A stretch of DNA of 20,324 nucleotides from Pseudomonadota bacterium (GTDB taxonomy: Bacteria > Pseudomonadota > Gammaproteobacteria > Xanthomonadales > Xanthomonadaceae). Shown here piece after piece: positions 1-9,875 of the stretch. How positions within the stretch are numbered: the first letter of the stretch is position 1; every line of letters starts with the position of its first letter. Where the stretch lies: contig JAEWZE010000149.1 of assembly GCA_023395465.1 (NCBI GenBank), positions 1 to 20,324 of the forward strand, written 5' to 3'. The notes beneath the pieces are model-generated. The model was given only the letters and a program-made list of their open reading frames with translations, made no database searches and had not been told where the DNA came from. The position numbers and the translations under genes are program-made.

Positions 1-1296
<1,296 letters not shown>

Positions 1297-1744
1297 GTGG
1301 GATTCACTCCGTGTCAGCCGCGGCCACGCACCCGCCCACCAGGGGTGGACACGGGTCGAAATGCCTTCGACTGGCTTGCCCGGAACCATCCAGTTCCGCG
1401 TTGCGGGCAATGTTTTGACGGTGACCGGAGGTTTCCGGGCCGTGTCTGCGCGACGAAAGACGTGCGGAATAGGACGCCACGGGACGGAGCCCGGGCCGGC
1501 CTGCCAGGATCGTGGCTGCTCTGGGAGCAGCGGGGCAGCCGTTTTGCAAACGCCGCCATTGTACGGGGATGCGGCCGGCGGCGCCAGCCGGGCACGATGC
1601 CCGGTCATCCGGGGTGCGCCTGCACGCGTCGTCGCACGGTGGCCGCGCCGGGATCGCGACGCCACGAATGCCGCGTGGCGAGGACTGGAACCCGCGCGGC
1701 CGCCTGTGACACCCTTTGCGGGTTCCCGCCACGCGAAGCGCCGC
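1297..1744. other. Intergenic region with the rhlE leader; no gene seen
   Basis: This stretch of nearly 450 bases separates the divergent rhlE and DoxX-like genes. Frames are open across it, but their translations are Arg/Pro/Ala-rich and resemble no family. On the minus strand it holds a -10-like TACAAT (1558-1563), which would give rhlE an untranslated leader of about 255 nt. The leader includes an interrupted hairpin at 1376-1410: TTGCCC pairs with GGGCAA and GGAAC with GTTCC, with a 7-nt bulge on one side. Long leaders are common for cold-regulated or autoregulated helicase genes, so a regulatory 5' UTR is plausible. In 1564-1744 I see no convincing promoter for the DoxX-like gene and no small ORF with a good ribosome binding site. 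Confidence 0.5.
1558..1563 (-). promoter_or_regulatory. Putative -10 element of rhlE
   Basis: On the minus strand the hexamer TACAAT matches the sigma-70 -10 consensus at 5 of 6 positions, in the context GTACAATGGCGG. The hexamer 17 bp upstream (TGGCGC) is a poor -35. Transcription would start near 1551, about 255 nt before the rhlE ATG. No experimental support is available. Confidence 0.4.
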
Positions 1745-2116
1745 ATGTCCTTCCGCACCTCGCAATCGAGTCCCGGAGTCAGCCTGGCCCGCCTGCTGCT
1801 GGCCAGCGCGCTCATCGTCACCGGCGGCTGGCGCCTGTGGGGCGCCTACCAGGGCGCGCCTGCCAGCGGGGCCACCCTGAGCTTCAGCGTCGCGGCGCTG
1901 GTCCTGGGCGTGCTGGTCGCCGCCGCCTGGCGCCTGCGCGCCACCGCGATGCTGGCCGCCGCGCTGGTGGTGGCGGAAGCGGCGATGTCGCATCCGTTCT
2001 GGGCCATGGGCGGCGGCGTGCGCGGCACCCATCTGCTGCAGTTCGTGAAGGACGCCGGCCTGGCGGGCGGTTTCCTGCTGCTGGCGCTCACCAGCACCGC
2101 CGCGCGCAGGCGCTGA
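1745..2116 (+). CDS. Small DoxX-like inner-membrane protein
   Basis: A predicted 123-residue integral membrane protein with four hydrophobic segments (roughly 13-30, 41-58, 61-79 and 97-114). The pattern, including FW in the third/fourth segment region and a late KDAGLAGGFLLL (compare the 'KN.AL.GG.LLL' of DoxX/YphA proteins), suggests the DoxX family. Members are small four-helix proteins of mostly unknown function, some linked to redox or sulfur metabolism. The ATG at 1745 places the first hydrophobic helix near the N-terminus; in-frame upstream codons read as Arg/Pro-rich non-coding sequence. The gene ends 4 bp before the antiporter gene, so the two are almost certainly co-transcribed. The membrane nature is clear; the family assignment is moderate. 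No catalytic residues can be named. Confidence 0.7.
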   Translation: MSFRTSQSSPGVSLARLLLASALIVTGGWRLWGAYQGAPASGATLSFSVAALVLGVLVAAAWRLRATAMLAAALVVAEAAMSHPFWAMGGGVRGTHLLQFVKDAGLAGGFLLLALTSTAARRR

Positions 2117-2120
2117 GGCG

Positions 2121-3986
2121 ATGGCCGCCGGGGCCGGCGCGGACGCCCTGCTCGGGGCCGTGGCCCTGCTCGGCGCGGCGGTGGTCGCGGTGCCGCTGTT
2201 CCGCAGGCTGGGGCTGGGTTCGGTCCTGGGCTATCTGGCCGCGGGACTGGCGATCGGACCGTTCGGGTTCGGCTGGTTCGCCCATCCGCAGGCGATCCTG
2301 CATTTCGCCGAACTGGGCGTGGTGATGTTCCTGTTCGTGGTCGGGCTGGAGATGCGCCCGTCGCACCTGTGGAGCCTGCGCCACCAGATCTTCGGCCTGG
2401 GCGCGCTGCAGATCCTCACCGCGACCGCGGCCCTGACGGGGGTCTGCCTGATGTTCGGGCTGCCGCCGCAGGCCGCCTTCATCGGCGGCGCGGGATTCGT
2501 GCTGACCTCGACCGCGATCGTGATGCAGTTGCTCGGCGAGCGCGGCGACATCGCCCTGCCGCGCGGGCAGCGCATGGTCTCGATCCTGCTGTTCGAGGAC
2601 CTGCTGATCGTGCCGCTGCTGGCGCTGGTGGCGCTGATGTCGCACGCGCCCGCCGACCCGCAGGCGCCTTCCGGCCTGGCCGCGCTCGCGATCGGCGCCG
2701 CCGCGCTCGCCGGCCTGGTGCTGGCCGGCCGCTACCTGCTCAACCCGCTGTTCCGGGTCCTGGCCGCCGCCCGCGCCCGCGAGGTGATGACCGCGGCCGC
2801 GCTGCTGGTGGTGCTCGGCGCGGCGATGCTGATGGAGCTGGGCGGACTGTCGATGGCGATGGGCGCGTTCGTGGCCGGCGTGCTGCTGTCGGGATCGACC
2901 TTCCGCCACCAGATCGAGGCCGACATCGAGCCGTTCCGCGGCATCCTGCTGGGGCTGTTCTTCCTCGCCGTGGGGATGTCGCTGGACCTGGCCGTGGTCC
3001 GCGAGAACTGGCGGCTGATCGCGCTGGCCGTGCCCGCGCTGATGCTGGCCAAGGCGCTGTGCATCTACCTGGTGGCGCGGGTGCTGCGCAGCGGCCACCG
3101 CGACGCGCTCGACCGCGCGGTGCTGATGGCGCAGGGCGGCGAGTTCGCTTTCGTGCTGTATTCGGCCGCGGAAACCGCGGGCGTGATCGCGGGCCGGACC
3201 AACGACAACCTGACCGCGATCGTGGTGCTGTCGATGGTGCTCACCCCGCTGGTCGCGATCGCGATGCGCCCGCTGCTGCGCGCGCAGCCGCGGCCGTCGC
3301 TGGACGGGATGGAGGTGGCGGACGGCCAGACCGGCAGCGTGCTGATCATCGGCTTCGGCCGCTTCGGCCAGGTGATGAGCCAGTCGCTGCTGGCGCGCGA
3401 CGTGGACGTGACCATCATCGACAACGACATCGGGATGATCGGCAGCGCCGCGGATTTCGGCTTCAAGGTCTACTACGGCGATGGCCGCAGGCTCGACGTG
3501 CTGCGCGCCTCCGGGGCCGGATCGGCGCGCGCCATCGCGGTGTGCGTCAACGACCGCGATGGCGCCGACCTCATCGTCCAGCTGGCGCGCCACCACTTCC
3601 CGCAGGCCAGGCTGCTGGTGCGCGCCTACGACCGGCAGCACTCGCTGTCGCTGATCAACGCCGGGGTCGACTTCCAGGTGCGCGAGACCTTCGGCTCGGC
3701 CGTGGCCTTCGGCGAGGCCGCGCTGCGCGAGCTGGGCGTGGACGCCGACGAGGCCGCGGCGATCGCGGCGCAGGTGCGCCGGCTCGATGCCGAGCGCTTC
3801 GAACTGGAGCTGGCCAGCAACGATCCGCGCGCCGGCCGCTCGCTGGTGATCGGCAACAGCGACGACGCCGGGCCGAGGCCCAGACCGACCCCGTTCACGC
3901 CACCGCGCCGCGCGGCCCGCGCGCTGAACGCGGAAGCTGAACAGGCCGCGCCTGGCGCGCCGCGCACGGACCCGCCGCCCGCCTGA
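2121..3986 (+). CDS. KefB/KefC-type monovalent cation:proton antiporter (CPA2)
   Basis: A 621-residue antiporter, close to the length of E. coli KefC (620). These proteins exchange K+ or Na+ for H+ across the inner membrane and carry a cytoplasmic nucleotide-binding gate. Residues 1-390 form the exchanger domain with about 12 hydrophobic segments, including GLEMRP (75-80), the conserved acidic FEDLLIVPLL (158-167) and GMSLDL (285-290). Residues about 405-530 are a TrkA-N/RCK Rossmann domain opening with VLIIGFGRFGQ (GxGxxG at 411-416) and an acidic IIDND after the second strand. The last 45 residues are a Pro/Arg/Ala-rich tail, probably disordered. The ATG at 2121 lies 4 bp after the DoxX-like gene, implying an operon. 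Whether glutathione adducts gate it as in true KefB/C is not visible, and no KefF/KefG ancillary oxidoreductase is adjacent, so I leave the symbol blank. Confidence 0.9.
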   Translation: MAAGAGADALLGAVALLGAAVVAVPLFRRLGLGSVLGYLAAGLAIGPFGFGWFAHPQAILHFAELGVVMFLFVVGLEMRPSHLWSLRHQIFGLGALQILTATAALTGVCLMFGLPPQAAFIGGAGFVLTSTAIVMQLLGERGDIALPRGQRMVSILLFEDLLIVPLLALVALMSHAPADPQAPSGLAALAIGAAALAGLVLAGRYLLNPLFRVLAAARAREVMTAAALLVVLGAAMLMELGGLSMAMGAFVAGVLLSGSTFRHQIEADIEPFRGILLGLFFLAVGMSLDLAVVRENWRLIALAVPALMLAKALCIYLVARVLRSGHRDALDRAVLMAQGGEFAFVLYSAAETAGVIAGRTNDNLTAIVVLSMVLTPLVAIAMRPLLRAQPRPSLDGMEVADGQTGSVLIIGFGRFGQVMSQSLLARDVDVTIIDNDIGMIGSAADFGFKVYYGDGRRLDVLRASGAGSARAIAVCVNDRDGADLIVQLARHHFPQARLLVRAYDRQHSLSLINAGVDFQVRETFGSAVAFGEAALRELGVDADEAAAIAAQVRRLDAERFELELASNDPRAGRSLVIGNSDDAGPRPRPTPFTPPRRAARALNAEAEQAAPGAPRTDPPPA

Positions 3987-4021
3987 GGCGTCACGGGCGG
4001 ATCGGCCGCGACGCCGCGCGG

Positions 4022-5395
4022 TCAGACCTCGACCACCATCCCCGGCCGCGCCAGGCGCACGTCGATACCGTCGCGCTCGCCCAGCTCACCGGCCAGCGCT
4101 TCGCGGGCGCGATCCTCGCCGTGCACGAGCACCAGCGGCGGACGGCCTTCGAAGCCTTCGTACCAGGCGATCAGGCCACGCTGGTCGGTATGGGCGGACA
4201 AGCCGCCGATGGTGTGGATGCGCGCGTTGACGCGATGGTCGTGGCCGTGGATGCGCACCCACCTGGCGCCATCGACCAGGCGCCGGCCGAGCGTGCCCTC
4301 GGCCTGGTAGCCGACGAACACCACGTGGGTGTCGCGACGGTCGATGCCGTGGCGGAAGTGGTGCAGGATGCGGCCGCCGTTGGCCATGCCGCTGCCGGCG
4401 ATGACGATCGCGCCGTTCTCGATGCGGTTGATCGCCATCGACTCGGCGGTGGACCCGGTGATGTGCAGGTTCGGCAGCCGGAACGGACTGGGATGGCCCT
4501 TCCACACGCCGCGCGCGTCGGCGTCGAACAGCGCCTGGTGGCGGTCGTAGATCGCCACCACCTTGGCCGCCATCGGACTGTCGAGGAAGATCCGCCAGCG
4601 CGCCAGCTGCCATTCGTCCCAGTGCCGGGCGAACCAGTACAGCAGTTCCTGCGAACGGCCCACCGCGAACGCGGGGATCAGCACCTTGCCGCGCCCGTTC
4701 CAGGCCTGTTCCAGCAGTTCGCCGAATTCGTGGATGGTATCGAGCCGGTCGCGATGGTTGCGGTCGCCGTAGGTGGCTTCCATGACCACCAGGTCGGCAT
4801 CGCGCACCTGCTCGGGATCGCGCAGGATCGGCGTGCCGTGCGGCCCGAGATCGCCGGAGTAGACGAGCTTGCGCGCGTCCGCCCAGACCTCGACGATCGA
4901 CGAGCCGAGGATGTGGCCCGCATCGCGGAACGCGATCTCCACGCCCGGCAGGATCTGCCTGCGCTCGCCGTAAGGCAGCGGCCGCACCTGCTCCAGCACC
5001 TGCTGCACGTCCTCGCGGGTGAACAGCGGCATGGCCTCGGGTTCGCCCGGACGGCGCCTGCGGTTCTCCCGCTCGGCATCGTTCTCGGCCAGCGACGCGG
5101 CGTCGAGCAGCATCACCGGCAGCAGTTCGGCGCCGGCGTGCTGGATGTAGACCGGGCCGCGGAAGCCCTGCCAGACCAGGCGCGGGATGCGGCCGATGTG
5201 GTCGATGTGCGCATGGCTCACCACCAGCGCGTCGATCGAGGCCGGATCGAACAGGAACGCATCGAAATTCCGCGCCTCGGCCGCGCGGCCACCCTGGATC
5301 ATGCCGCAGTCGAGCAGGATGCGCTGGCCCGCCGCCTCGACCAGGTGCATCGAGCCGGTGACCTCGCCCGCCGCGCCATGGAAATGCACCCGCAT
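4022..5395 (-). CDS. Beta-CASP metallo-beta-lactamase-fold RNase/MBL exonuclease
   Basis: A 457-residue protein of the MBL superfamily with a beta-CASP insertion, related to archaeal/eukaryotic CPSF-73-like nucleases and bacterial YSH1-type proteins; known members cut or trim RNA with two zinc ions. Visible elements: HAHIDH (61-66, metal ligands), AGHILGS (H161), SGDLG (D182), beta-CASP motif A MEATYGDR (E207), GRSQELLYW (246-254), GSGMANGGR (334-342), motif B region GGLSAHTDQ (H402) and motif C VHGE (H425). All expected ligands appear intact. The ATG at 5395 (MRVHFHGAAGEVTGS) is the family's normal N-terminus, preceded by GGAG; longer upstream frames add 66 or more Arg-rich residues and are rejected. 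It converges with the antiporter gene (35 bp gap) and diverges from the M13 peptidase. The substrate is unknown. Confidence 0.92.
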   Translation of the reverse strand: MRVHFHGAAGEVTGSMHLVEAAGQRILLDCGMIQGGRAAEARNFDAFLFDPASIDALVVSHAHIDHIGRIPRLVWQGFRGPVYIQHAGAELLPVMLLDAASLAENDAERENRRRRPGEPEAMPLFTREDVQQVLEQVRPLPYGERRQILPGVEIAFRDAGHILGSSIVEVWADARKLVYSGDLGPHGTPILRDPEQVRDADLVVMEATYGDRNHRDRLDTIHEFGELLEQAWNGRGKVLIPAFAVGRSQELLYWFARHWDEWQLARWRIFLDSPMAAKVVAIYDRHQALFDADARGVWKGHPSPFRLPNLHITGSTAESMAINRIENGAIVIAGSGMANGGRILHHFRHGIDRRDTHVVFVGYQAEGTLGRRLVDGARWVRIHGHDHRVNARIHTIGGLSAHTDQRGLIAWYEGFEGRPPLVLVHGEDRAREALAGELGERDGIDVRLARPGMVVEV

Positions 5396-5577
5396 GCCCG
5401 CTCTCCCCCGTTTCCGACTGGACGTCGATTCTGCACGCAACGGCCGCGATGCGCGCGGAGCGGGCCGCGGCGCGCATGACCTCCGACACCCTCGGCGCTG
5501 CGGGCAGCGGCGTACAGTGGCGCAAAAGCCGGCGCCGGCGGCATCGTCGTCGCCGTTCCATCGACCCGGAGATTCCC
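5396..5577. promoter_or_regulatory. Divergent promoter region, beta-CASP nuclease / M13 peptidase
   Basis: These 182 bp separate two divergent genes and should hold both promoters. On the plus strand TACAGT at 5513-5518 (context GTACAGTGGCGC) is a 4-of-6 match to a -10 box and strongly resembles the rhlE context GTACAATGGCGG; it would give a leader of about 53 nt for the peptidase gene. On the minus strand only a weak CAGAAT (5428-5433) is seen. No convincing -35 is visible for either. Confidence 0.4.
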
Positions 5578-7674
5578 GTGAGCGCCACTGCACCTCGCCT
5601 GCTGCTTCTGTCCCTTGCCGTCACCGTGGCCCTGTCCGCATGCGGCAAGGGCGACGCCCCGGCCACCGCCGCCGCCCCGGCCGCGACCCCGCCGGCCTTC
5701 ACCCTCGACGAGGCCAAGCTGCCGGCCGTCAACCGCTTCCAGCTGGCCGACCTGGACGACACCCGCAACGCCTGCACCGACTTCGCCGGCTACGCCAATG
5801 CCAAGTTCCTTGCCGCGCACCCGGTGCCCGGCGACCGCACCAGCTGGGGCGCATTCGAGATGCTCGACGAGCGTTCCACCGCGATCCAGCAGCAGCTGGC
5901 CGAGCATGCGGCCGGGCTCGAGAACGCCACGGGCGTCGAGAAGCTGGTCGGCGACTTCTGGGCCACCGGCATGGACGAGGCGAAGATCAATGCCCAGGGC
6001 ATCGAGCCGCTGAAGGACGAACTGGCCGCGATCGACGCACTGGCCGACAGCGCCGGCATCGTGACCTGGCTGCAGCAGACCGCCGCCAGAGGCCAGGGCT
6101 TCCTGATCGGCGTCGGCGCGATGCCCGACTTCCAGGATTCCTCGATCAACATCGCCGCCACCGGCCAGGGTGGCCTGGGCCTGCCCGACACGACCTACTA
6201 CAGCGACGACGAGCACGCCCAGATCCGCGAGGCCTACGTGGCGCACATCGCCAAGGTGCTGGAACTGTCCGGCGTGCCGGCGGCCGAGGCGCAGCAGCAG
6301 GCCAAGGACGTGATGGCGTTCGAGACGCGCCTGGCGAAGGTGTCGAAGTCGCGCGCGGAGTTCTCGCGCGATGTCTCGCTGTACTACAACCCGATGCAGG
6401 TCGCCGACGCCGACAAGCTGACCCCGAACTTCTCCTGGACGAAGTTCTTCGAGGCGCAGGGCATCGCCCAGCCGAAGCTGTTCTCGGTGTCGGTGCCCGA
6501 CTACTTCAAGGAAGTCGATGCGATGCTGGCCGACGTGCCGGTGGACCAGTGGAAGAGCTACCTGCGCTTCCACGTCGTCGATGGCGCCTCGCCCTACCTG
6601 TCCGACGCGTTCGTGCAGCAGCACTACGAGTTCCACAACAAGACCCTCAGCGGCCAGAAGGAAATGAAGCCGCGCTGGAAGCGCGTGCTCGACACCGTCA
6701 ACGGCCAGGTCGACGAGGCCATGGGCCAGATGTACGTGGACGTGGCCTTCCCGGCCGAGTCCAAGGCCAAGATGGAGGCGCTGGTCGCGAACCTGGGCGA
6801 GGCGCTCAAGGCGCGCATCCAGAACCTGGAATGGATGAGCGAGGAGACCAAGGCCAAGGCGCTGGAGAAGCAAGCCGCGTTCACCACCAAGATCGGCTAC
6901 ACCGACAAGTGGCGCGACTGGAGCGGGCTGGAAACCGGCCGCGAGAGCTACCTGGACAACGTGCTGGCCGCGCAGGAATTCAACTACAAGTGGCAGATCG
7001 GCAAGATCGGCAAGCCGGTCGACAAGACCGAATGGGCAATGCCGCCGCAGATGGTCAACGCCTACTACAACCCGCTGCAGAACGAAATCGTGTTCCCGGC
7101 CGCGATCCTGCAGCCGCCGTTCTTCGACCCCGAGGCCACCGACGAGATCAACTACGGCGGCATCGGCGCGGTCATCGGCCACGAGATGAGCCACGGCTAC
7201 GACGACCAGGGCAGCCGTTTCGGCGCGACCGGCAAGTTCGAGAACTGGTGGACCGAGGCCGACGCGGCCGCGTTCAAGGAGCGCACCGGCAAGCTGGTCG
7301 CGCAGTTCGACGGCTACAAGCTGGCCGACGGCCGCGCGCTCAACGGCACGCATACGCTGGGCGAGAACATCGGCGACCTCGGCGGGCTGGCCATGGCCTA
7401 CGACGCGATGAAGAAGGCCACCGAAGGCACGCCGGACCCGATGACCGACGGCCTGACCCGCGACCAGCGCTTCTTCCTCAACTGGGCCACGGTGTGGCGC
7501 CGCAACTTCACCCCCGAGGAGATCAGCAAGCGTCTGGTGACCGACGAGCACGCGCTGGCCGAGTTCCGCGCGATCGGCGCGCCGTCGAACCTGCCGGCCT
7601 TCGCCGCGGCCTTCGACTGCAAGCCCGGCGACCCGATGGTGCGGGGCGGCGACGACCGGGTCGTGATCTGGTAA
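5578..7674 (+). CDS. M13 family zinc metallopeptidase, lipoprotein (neprilysin/PepO-like)
   Basis: A 698-residue M13 endopeptidase that should cleave short peptides in the periplasm, tethered by lipid. The GTG at 5578 is chosen because it follows GGAG by 6 nt and starts a signal peptide ending in the lipobox LSAC (Cys22). The catalytic domain has the substrate-binding NAYYNP and FPAAILQPPFF, the zinc site HEMSH (535-539), the third ligand in GENIGDLGG (E596, D600), and a His-Arg pair six apart (H658/R664) matching neprilysin H711/R717. The C-terminus CKPGDPM...IW is the family ending. All catalytic residues are present, and length (~670-700) is normal. It is followed by a strong hairpin and then by a paralogue whose zinc site is broken. 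In-frame codons upstream of 5578 lack a signal peptide and are not used. Confidence 0.95.
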   Translation: MSATAPRLLLLSLAVTVALSACGKGDAPATAAAPAATPPAFTLDEAKLPAVNRFQLADLDDTRNACTDFAGYANAKFLAAHPVPGDRTSWGAFEMLDERSTAIQQQLAEHAAGLENATGVEKLVGDFWATGMDEAKINAQGIEPLKDELAAIDALADSAGIVTWLQQTAARGQGFLIGVGAMPDFQDSSINIAATGQGGLGLPDTTYYSDDEHAQIREAYVAHIAKVLELSGVPAAEAQQQAKDVMAFETRLAKVSKSRAEFSRDVSLYYNPMQVADADKLTPNFSWTKFFEAQGIAQPKLFSVSVPDYFKEVDAMLADVPVDQWKSYLRFHVVDGASPYLSDAFVQQHYEFHNKTLSGQKEMKPRWKRVLDTVNGQVDEAMGQMYVDVAFPAESKAKMEALVANLGEALKARIQNLEWMSEETKAKALEKQAAFTTKIGYTDKWRDWSGLETGRESYLDNVLAAQEFNYKWQIGKIGKPVDKTEWAMPPQMVNAYYNPLQNEIVFPAAILQPPFFDPEATDEINYGGIGAVIGHEMSHGYDDQGSRFGATGKFENWWTEADAAAFKERTGKLVAQFDGYKLADGRALNGTHTLGENIGDLGGLAMAYDAMKKATEGTPDPMTDGLTRDQRFFLNWATVWRRNFTPEEISKRLVTDEHALAEFRAIGAPSNLPAFAAAFDCKPGDPMVRGGDDRVVIW

Positions 7675-7694
7675 GCGCCACCTGCCTGCGCGGA

Positions 7695-7721
7695 GAAAAG
7701 CCCGGCAATGCCGGGCTTTTC
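7695..7721 (+). terminator. Rho-independent terminator after the first M13 gene
   Basis: A perfect 12-bp stem (7695-7706 with 7710-7721) around a 3-nt loop AAT, with core GCCCGGC/GCCGGGC and flanking A and T runs (GAAAAG...CTTTTC) that give a T-rich 3' side continuing into CTTTG. It sits 20 bp after the stop codon and separates the two M13 genes, implying they are transcribed independently. Confidence 0.85.
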
Positions 7722-7780
7722 TTTGCGCCGGCGCCGGTACCGCGAGCCGGCCCGCCGGGTGAAGGCGCGCGTGCGGCTCT

Positions 7781-7789
7781 TGCTAGAAT
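7781..7789 (+). promoter_or_regulatory. Extended -10 promoter of the second M13 gene
   Basis: TGC followed by TAGAAT (7784-7789) is an extended -10 element; the hexamer matches the consensus at 5 of 6 positions. No good -35 lies 16-18 bp upstream. Transcription would begin near 7796, leaving a leader of about 27 nt. Its position directly after the terminator supports an independent promoter. Confidence 0.5.
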
Positions 7790-7822
7790 CCCGGCCTTCC
7801 CCCTGATCCCCGGACCTGCTCG

Positions 7823-9838
7823 ATGCCGATCCAGAAGCCGCTCGTCGCCGCCCTTGCCGCCAGCCTGGTGCTGATGCTGGCCGCCACCGACGCCGACGCC
7901 CAGCGCAAGCGCCGCGCCAAACAGCCGGCGACGCCCGCGATCACCGCCTGCAGCGACTTCTACACCTTCGTCAACAAGGACTGGCTGGCGGCCAACACCG
8001 TCGTCGCCGGCACCGGCCGGGTGTCCGCGCTCGGCACCCTGCGCCAGCGCGCGCTGCTGCAGCAGCGTGCCCTGCTCGACGAGGCGGTGCTGACCCCGCA
8101 GAACGACGTGCAGAAGCTGCTGGGCGACTTCTGGGCGAGCGGCATCGACGAGGCGGCGGTCGAACGCGACGGCGCGCAGCCGATCGCCTCGCTGGTCGCG
8201 CGCATCAACGCCATCAAGCGCAGCCGGGACGTCGCCCCGTCGATCGCCGCGCTGCACCAGGTCGGCATCCCGGTGGCGTTCAATTTCACCGCCGACGTCG
8301 ACATGGGCGATTTCGACCGCCACATCGGCTATTTCTCGCAGGGCGGGCTGGCCCTGCCCGATCCGGCCTTCTACACGCGCGAGGACGCCGACACCCGCGC
8401 CCTGCTCGGCCGCTACACCGAGTACGTCGAGAAGATCCTCGCCCTGACCGGCACGCCGGCCGCGCAGCTCAAGGACGAGATGGCGCAGGTGCTGGACCTG
8501 GAAACCCGCATCGCGCGCATCTCCAGGCCGATCACCTCGCTGCGCGACCCGCGCGAGAACTACGCGCTGGTGCCGACCGAAGGCTTCGGCAAGCAGTTCC
8601 GCAACCTGCAGCTGGCCGATTTCCTGGAAGCGCAGGGCGTGAGCGCCGAGACCGTCTCGATGGCGCACCAGGACTACTTCACCCAGCTCGACGCGCTGGT
8701 GCGCACGCTCAAGCCGGCGCAGTGGAAGGTCTACCTGCGCTACCAGATCGGCAACGCGATGGCGCCGTACCTGTCGAAGGACTTCCGCGAGGCGGACTTC
8801 TCCTTCAACGGACGCGTGCTGCGCGGGCTGAGCGCGCCGCCGGTGCGCGACGTGCAGGTGCTGGACGCGATCAACCGCGCCGCCGGGCCGATGATGGCGC
8901 GCGAGTACGTGGCGCGCTACCTGCCCGACACCACCCGCTCGCGCGCCGAGGGCATCGCCGGCGAAGTGCGCGACGCCCTGCTGCGCGCGGTGGAACGCAA
9001 CACCTGGATGTCCGACGCCGCGCGCAGCGAGGCCAAGGCCAAGCTGCAGGCGCTGGCGATCGAGATCGGCGCGCCGCGCGACGACATCGACTACACCGTG
9101 CAGCCGATGGGGCGCACCAGCTTCGGCAGCAACATGCTGATCGCCTCCACCTGGCACCACCGCGAGGAGATGCGCCGCATTGGCCGCGCCGACGCGCAGC
9201 GCCGCTGGGACGTGCTGCCGCAGCAGCCGGCGGTGGCCTACGACCTGGCCCACAACCGCCTGGTCGTCTCGGCCGCGGCGCTGCAGGCGCCGGTGCTGGA
9301 CATGGAGCAGGACACCGCCGCCCAGTACGGCAGCTTCGGCGCGCTGGTGGGGCACGAACTCAGCCGCGCGGTCGACCTCAAGGGCCAGCTGGTCGACGCT
9401 TCGGGCAACGTGCGCAGCTGGTGGACGCCGCAGGACGAATCGGCCTTCTCCGCCCGCGCCAACCAGCTCGCCACGCAGTACGCGTCCTATGCGTATCCGG
9501 CCACCAGCGGTCTGCGGGTGGACGCCGCCCTGACCCGCGAACAGAACGTCGCCGACCTGGCGGCGGTGGAGCTCGCCTTCGACGCCCTCGCCGCCACGCA
9601 GCCGGCGCCGGACAAGGCCGCGCACGAATCGTTCTTCCGCGCCTGGGCGGGGCTGTGGCGCGAGCAGCTGGCGCCGGAAACGGCCACCCAGGACGCCTCG
9701 ACCCTGCCCCACGCACCGGGCCAGTGGCGCGCCAACGGGCCGCTGGTCAACCATCCGGCGTTCGTCGAGACCTTCCAGTGCAAGGCCGGCAATGCGATGA
9801 CGCGCAAGGCCGAGGAGCAGGTCTCGATCTGGCGTTGA
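7823..9838 (+). CDS. M13 metallopeptidase paralogue with degenerate zinc site (predicted pseudo-enzyme)
   Basis: A 671-residue secreted M13-family protein. The ATG at 7823 starts a Sec signal peptide (hydrophobic 7-20, likely cut after ADA near 26) with no lipobox, so it should be soluble in the periplasm. The N-terminal family signature (CSDFYTFVNKDW) and the full two-lobed length are kept. The active site is not: the HExxH motif reads HELSR (511-515), so the second zinc histidine is Arg515. The block aligned with GENIGDLGG reads EQNVADLAA, putting Gln574 at the third ligand, although a Glu sits just before it. The NAYYNP and FPAAILQPPFF motifs have also decayed. The His-Arg pair (H630/R636) and the C-terminal CKAGNAM...IW are kept. 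The frame is intact with normal codon use, so this is a maintained protein, not a pseudogene. I expect no zinc protease activity; a binding, chaperone or regulatory role is inferred. Confidence 0.9.
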   Translation: MPIQKPLVAALAASLVLMLAATDADAQRKRRAKQPATPAITACSDFYTFVNKDWLAANTVVAGTGRVSALGTLRQRALLQQRALLDEAVLTPQNDVQKLLGDFWASGIDEAAVERDGAQPIASLVARINAIKRSRDVAPSIAALHQVGIPVAFNFTADVDMGDFDRHIGYFSQGGLALPDPAFYTREDADTRALLGRYTEYVEKILALTGTPAAQLKDEMAQVLDLETRIARISRPITSLRDPRENYALVPTEGFGKQFRNLQLADFLEAQGVSAETVSMAHQDYFTQLDALVRTLKPAQWKVYLRYQIGNAMAPYLSKDFREADFSFNGRVLRGLSAPPVRDVQVLDAINRAAGPMMAREYVARYLPDTTRSRAEGIAGEVRDALLRAVERNTWMSDAARSEAKAKLQALAIEIGAPRDDIDYTVQPMGRTSFGSNMLIASTWHHREEMRRIGRADAQRRWDVLPQQPAVAYDLAHNRLVVSAAALQAPVLDMEQDTAAQYGSFGALVGHELSRAVDLKGQLVDASGNVRSWWTPQDESAFSARANQLATQYASYAYPATSGLRVDAALTREQNVADLAAVELAFDALAATQPAPDKAAHESFFRAWAGLWREQLAPETATQDASTLPHAPGQWRANGPLVNHPAFVETFQCKAGNAMTRKAEEQVSIWR

Positions 9839-9875
9839 GCCTGCGGCCGCCGCGACTGCGGCAGTCCGCTGGATC

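Noticed and set aside
2088..3641. A 517-codon minus-strand frame opposite the antiporter
   Set aside because: Low-complexity His/Arg/Gln composition and complete overlap with a well-supported membrane transporter.
3987..4021. GGCGTC/GACGCC inverted repeat between the convergent antiporter and nuclease genes as a terminator
   Set aside because: Only a 6-bp stem with a 17-nt loop and no T tract; not distinguishable from chance in this base composition.
9353..9367. HELSR as a sequencing error for HExxH (one base, CGC versus CAC)
   Set aside because: A single-base error could explain Arg515 alone, but the third ligand (Gln574) and the flanking substrate motifs are changed as well, so degeneration is the simpler reading.
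5299..9754. Long minus-strand open frames opposite both M13 genes
   Set aside because: They mirror genes with unmistakable peptidase motifs and encode Val/Leu/His/Arg-rich shadow sequence without start signals.
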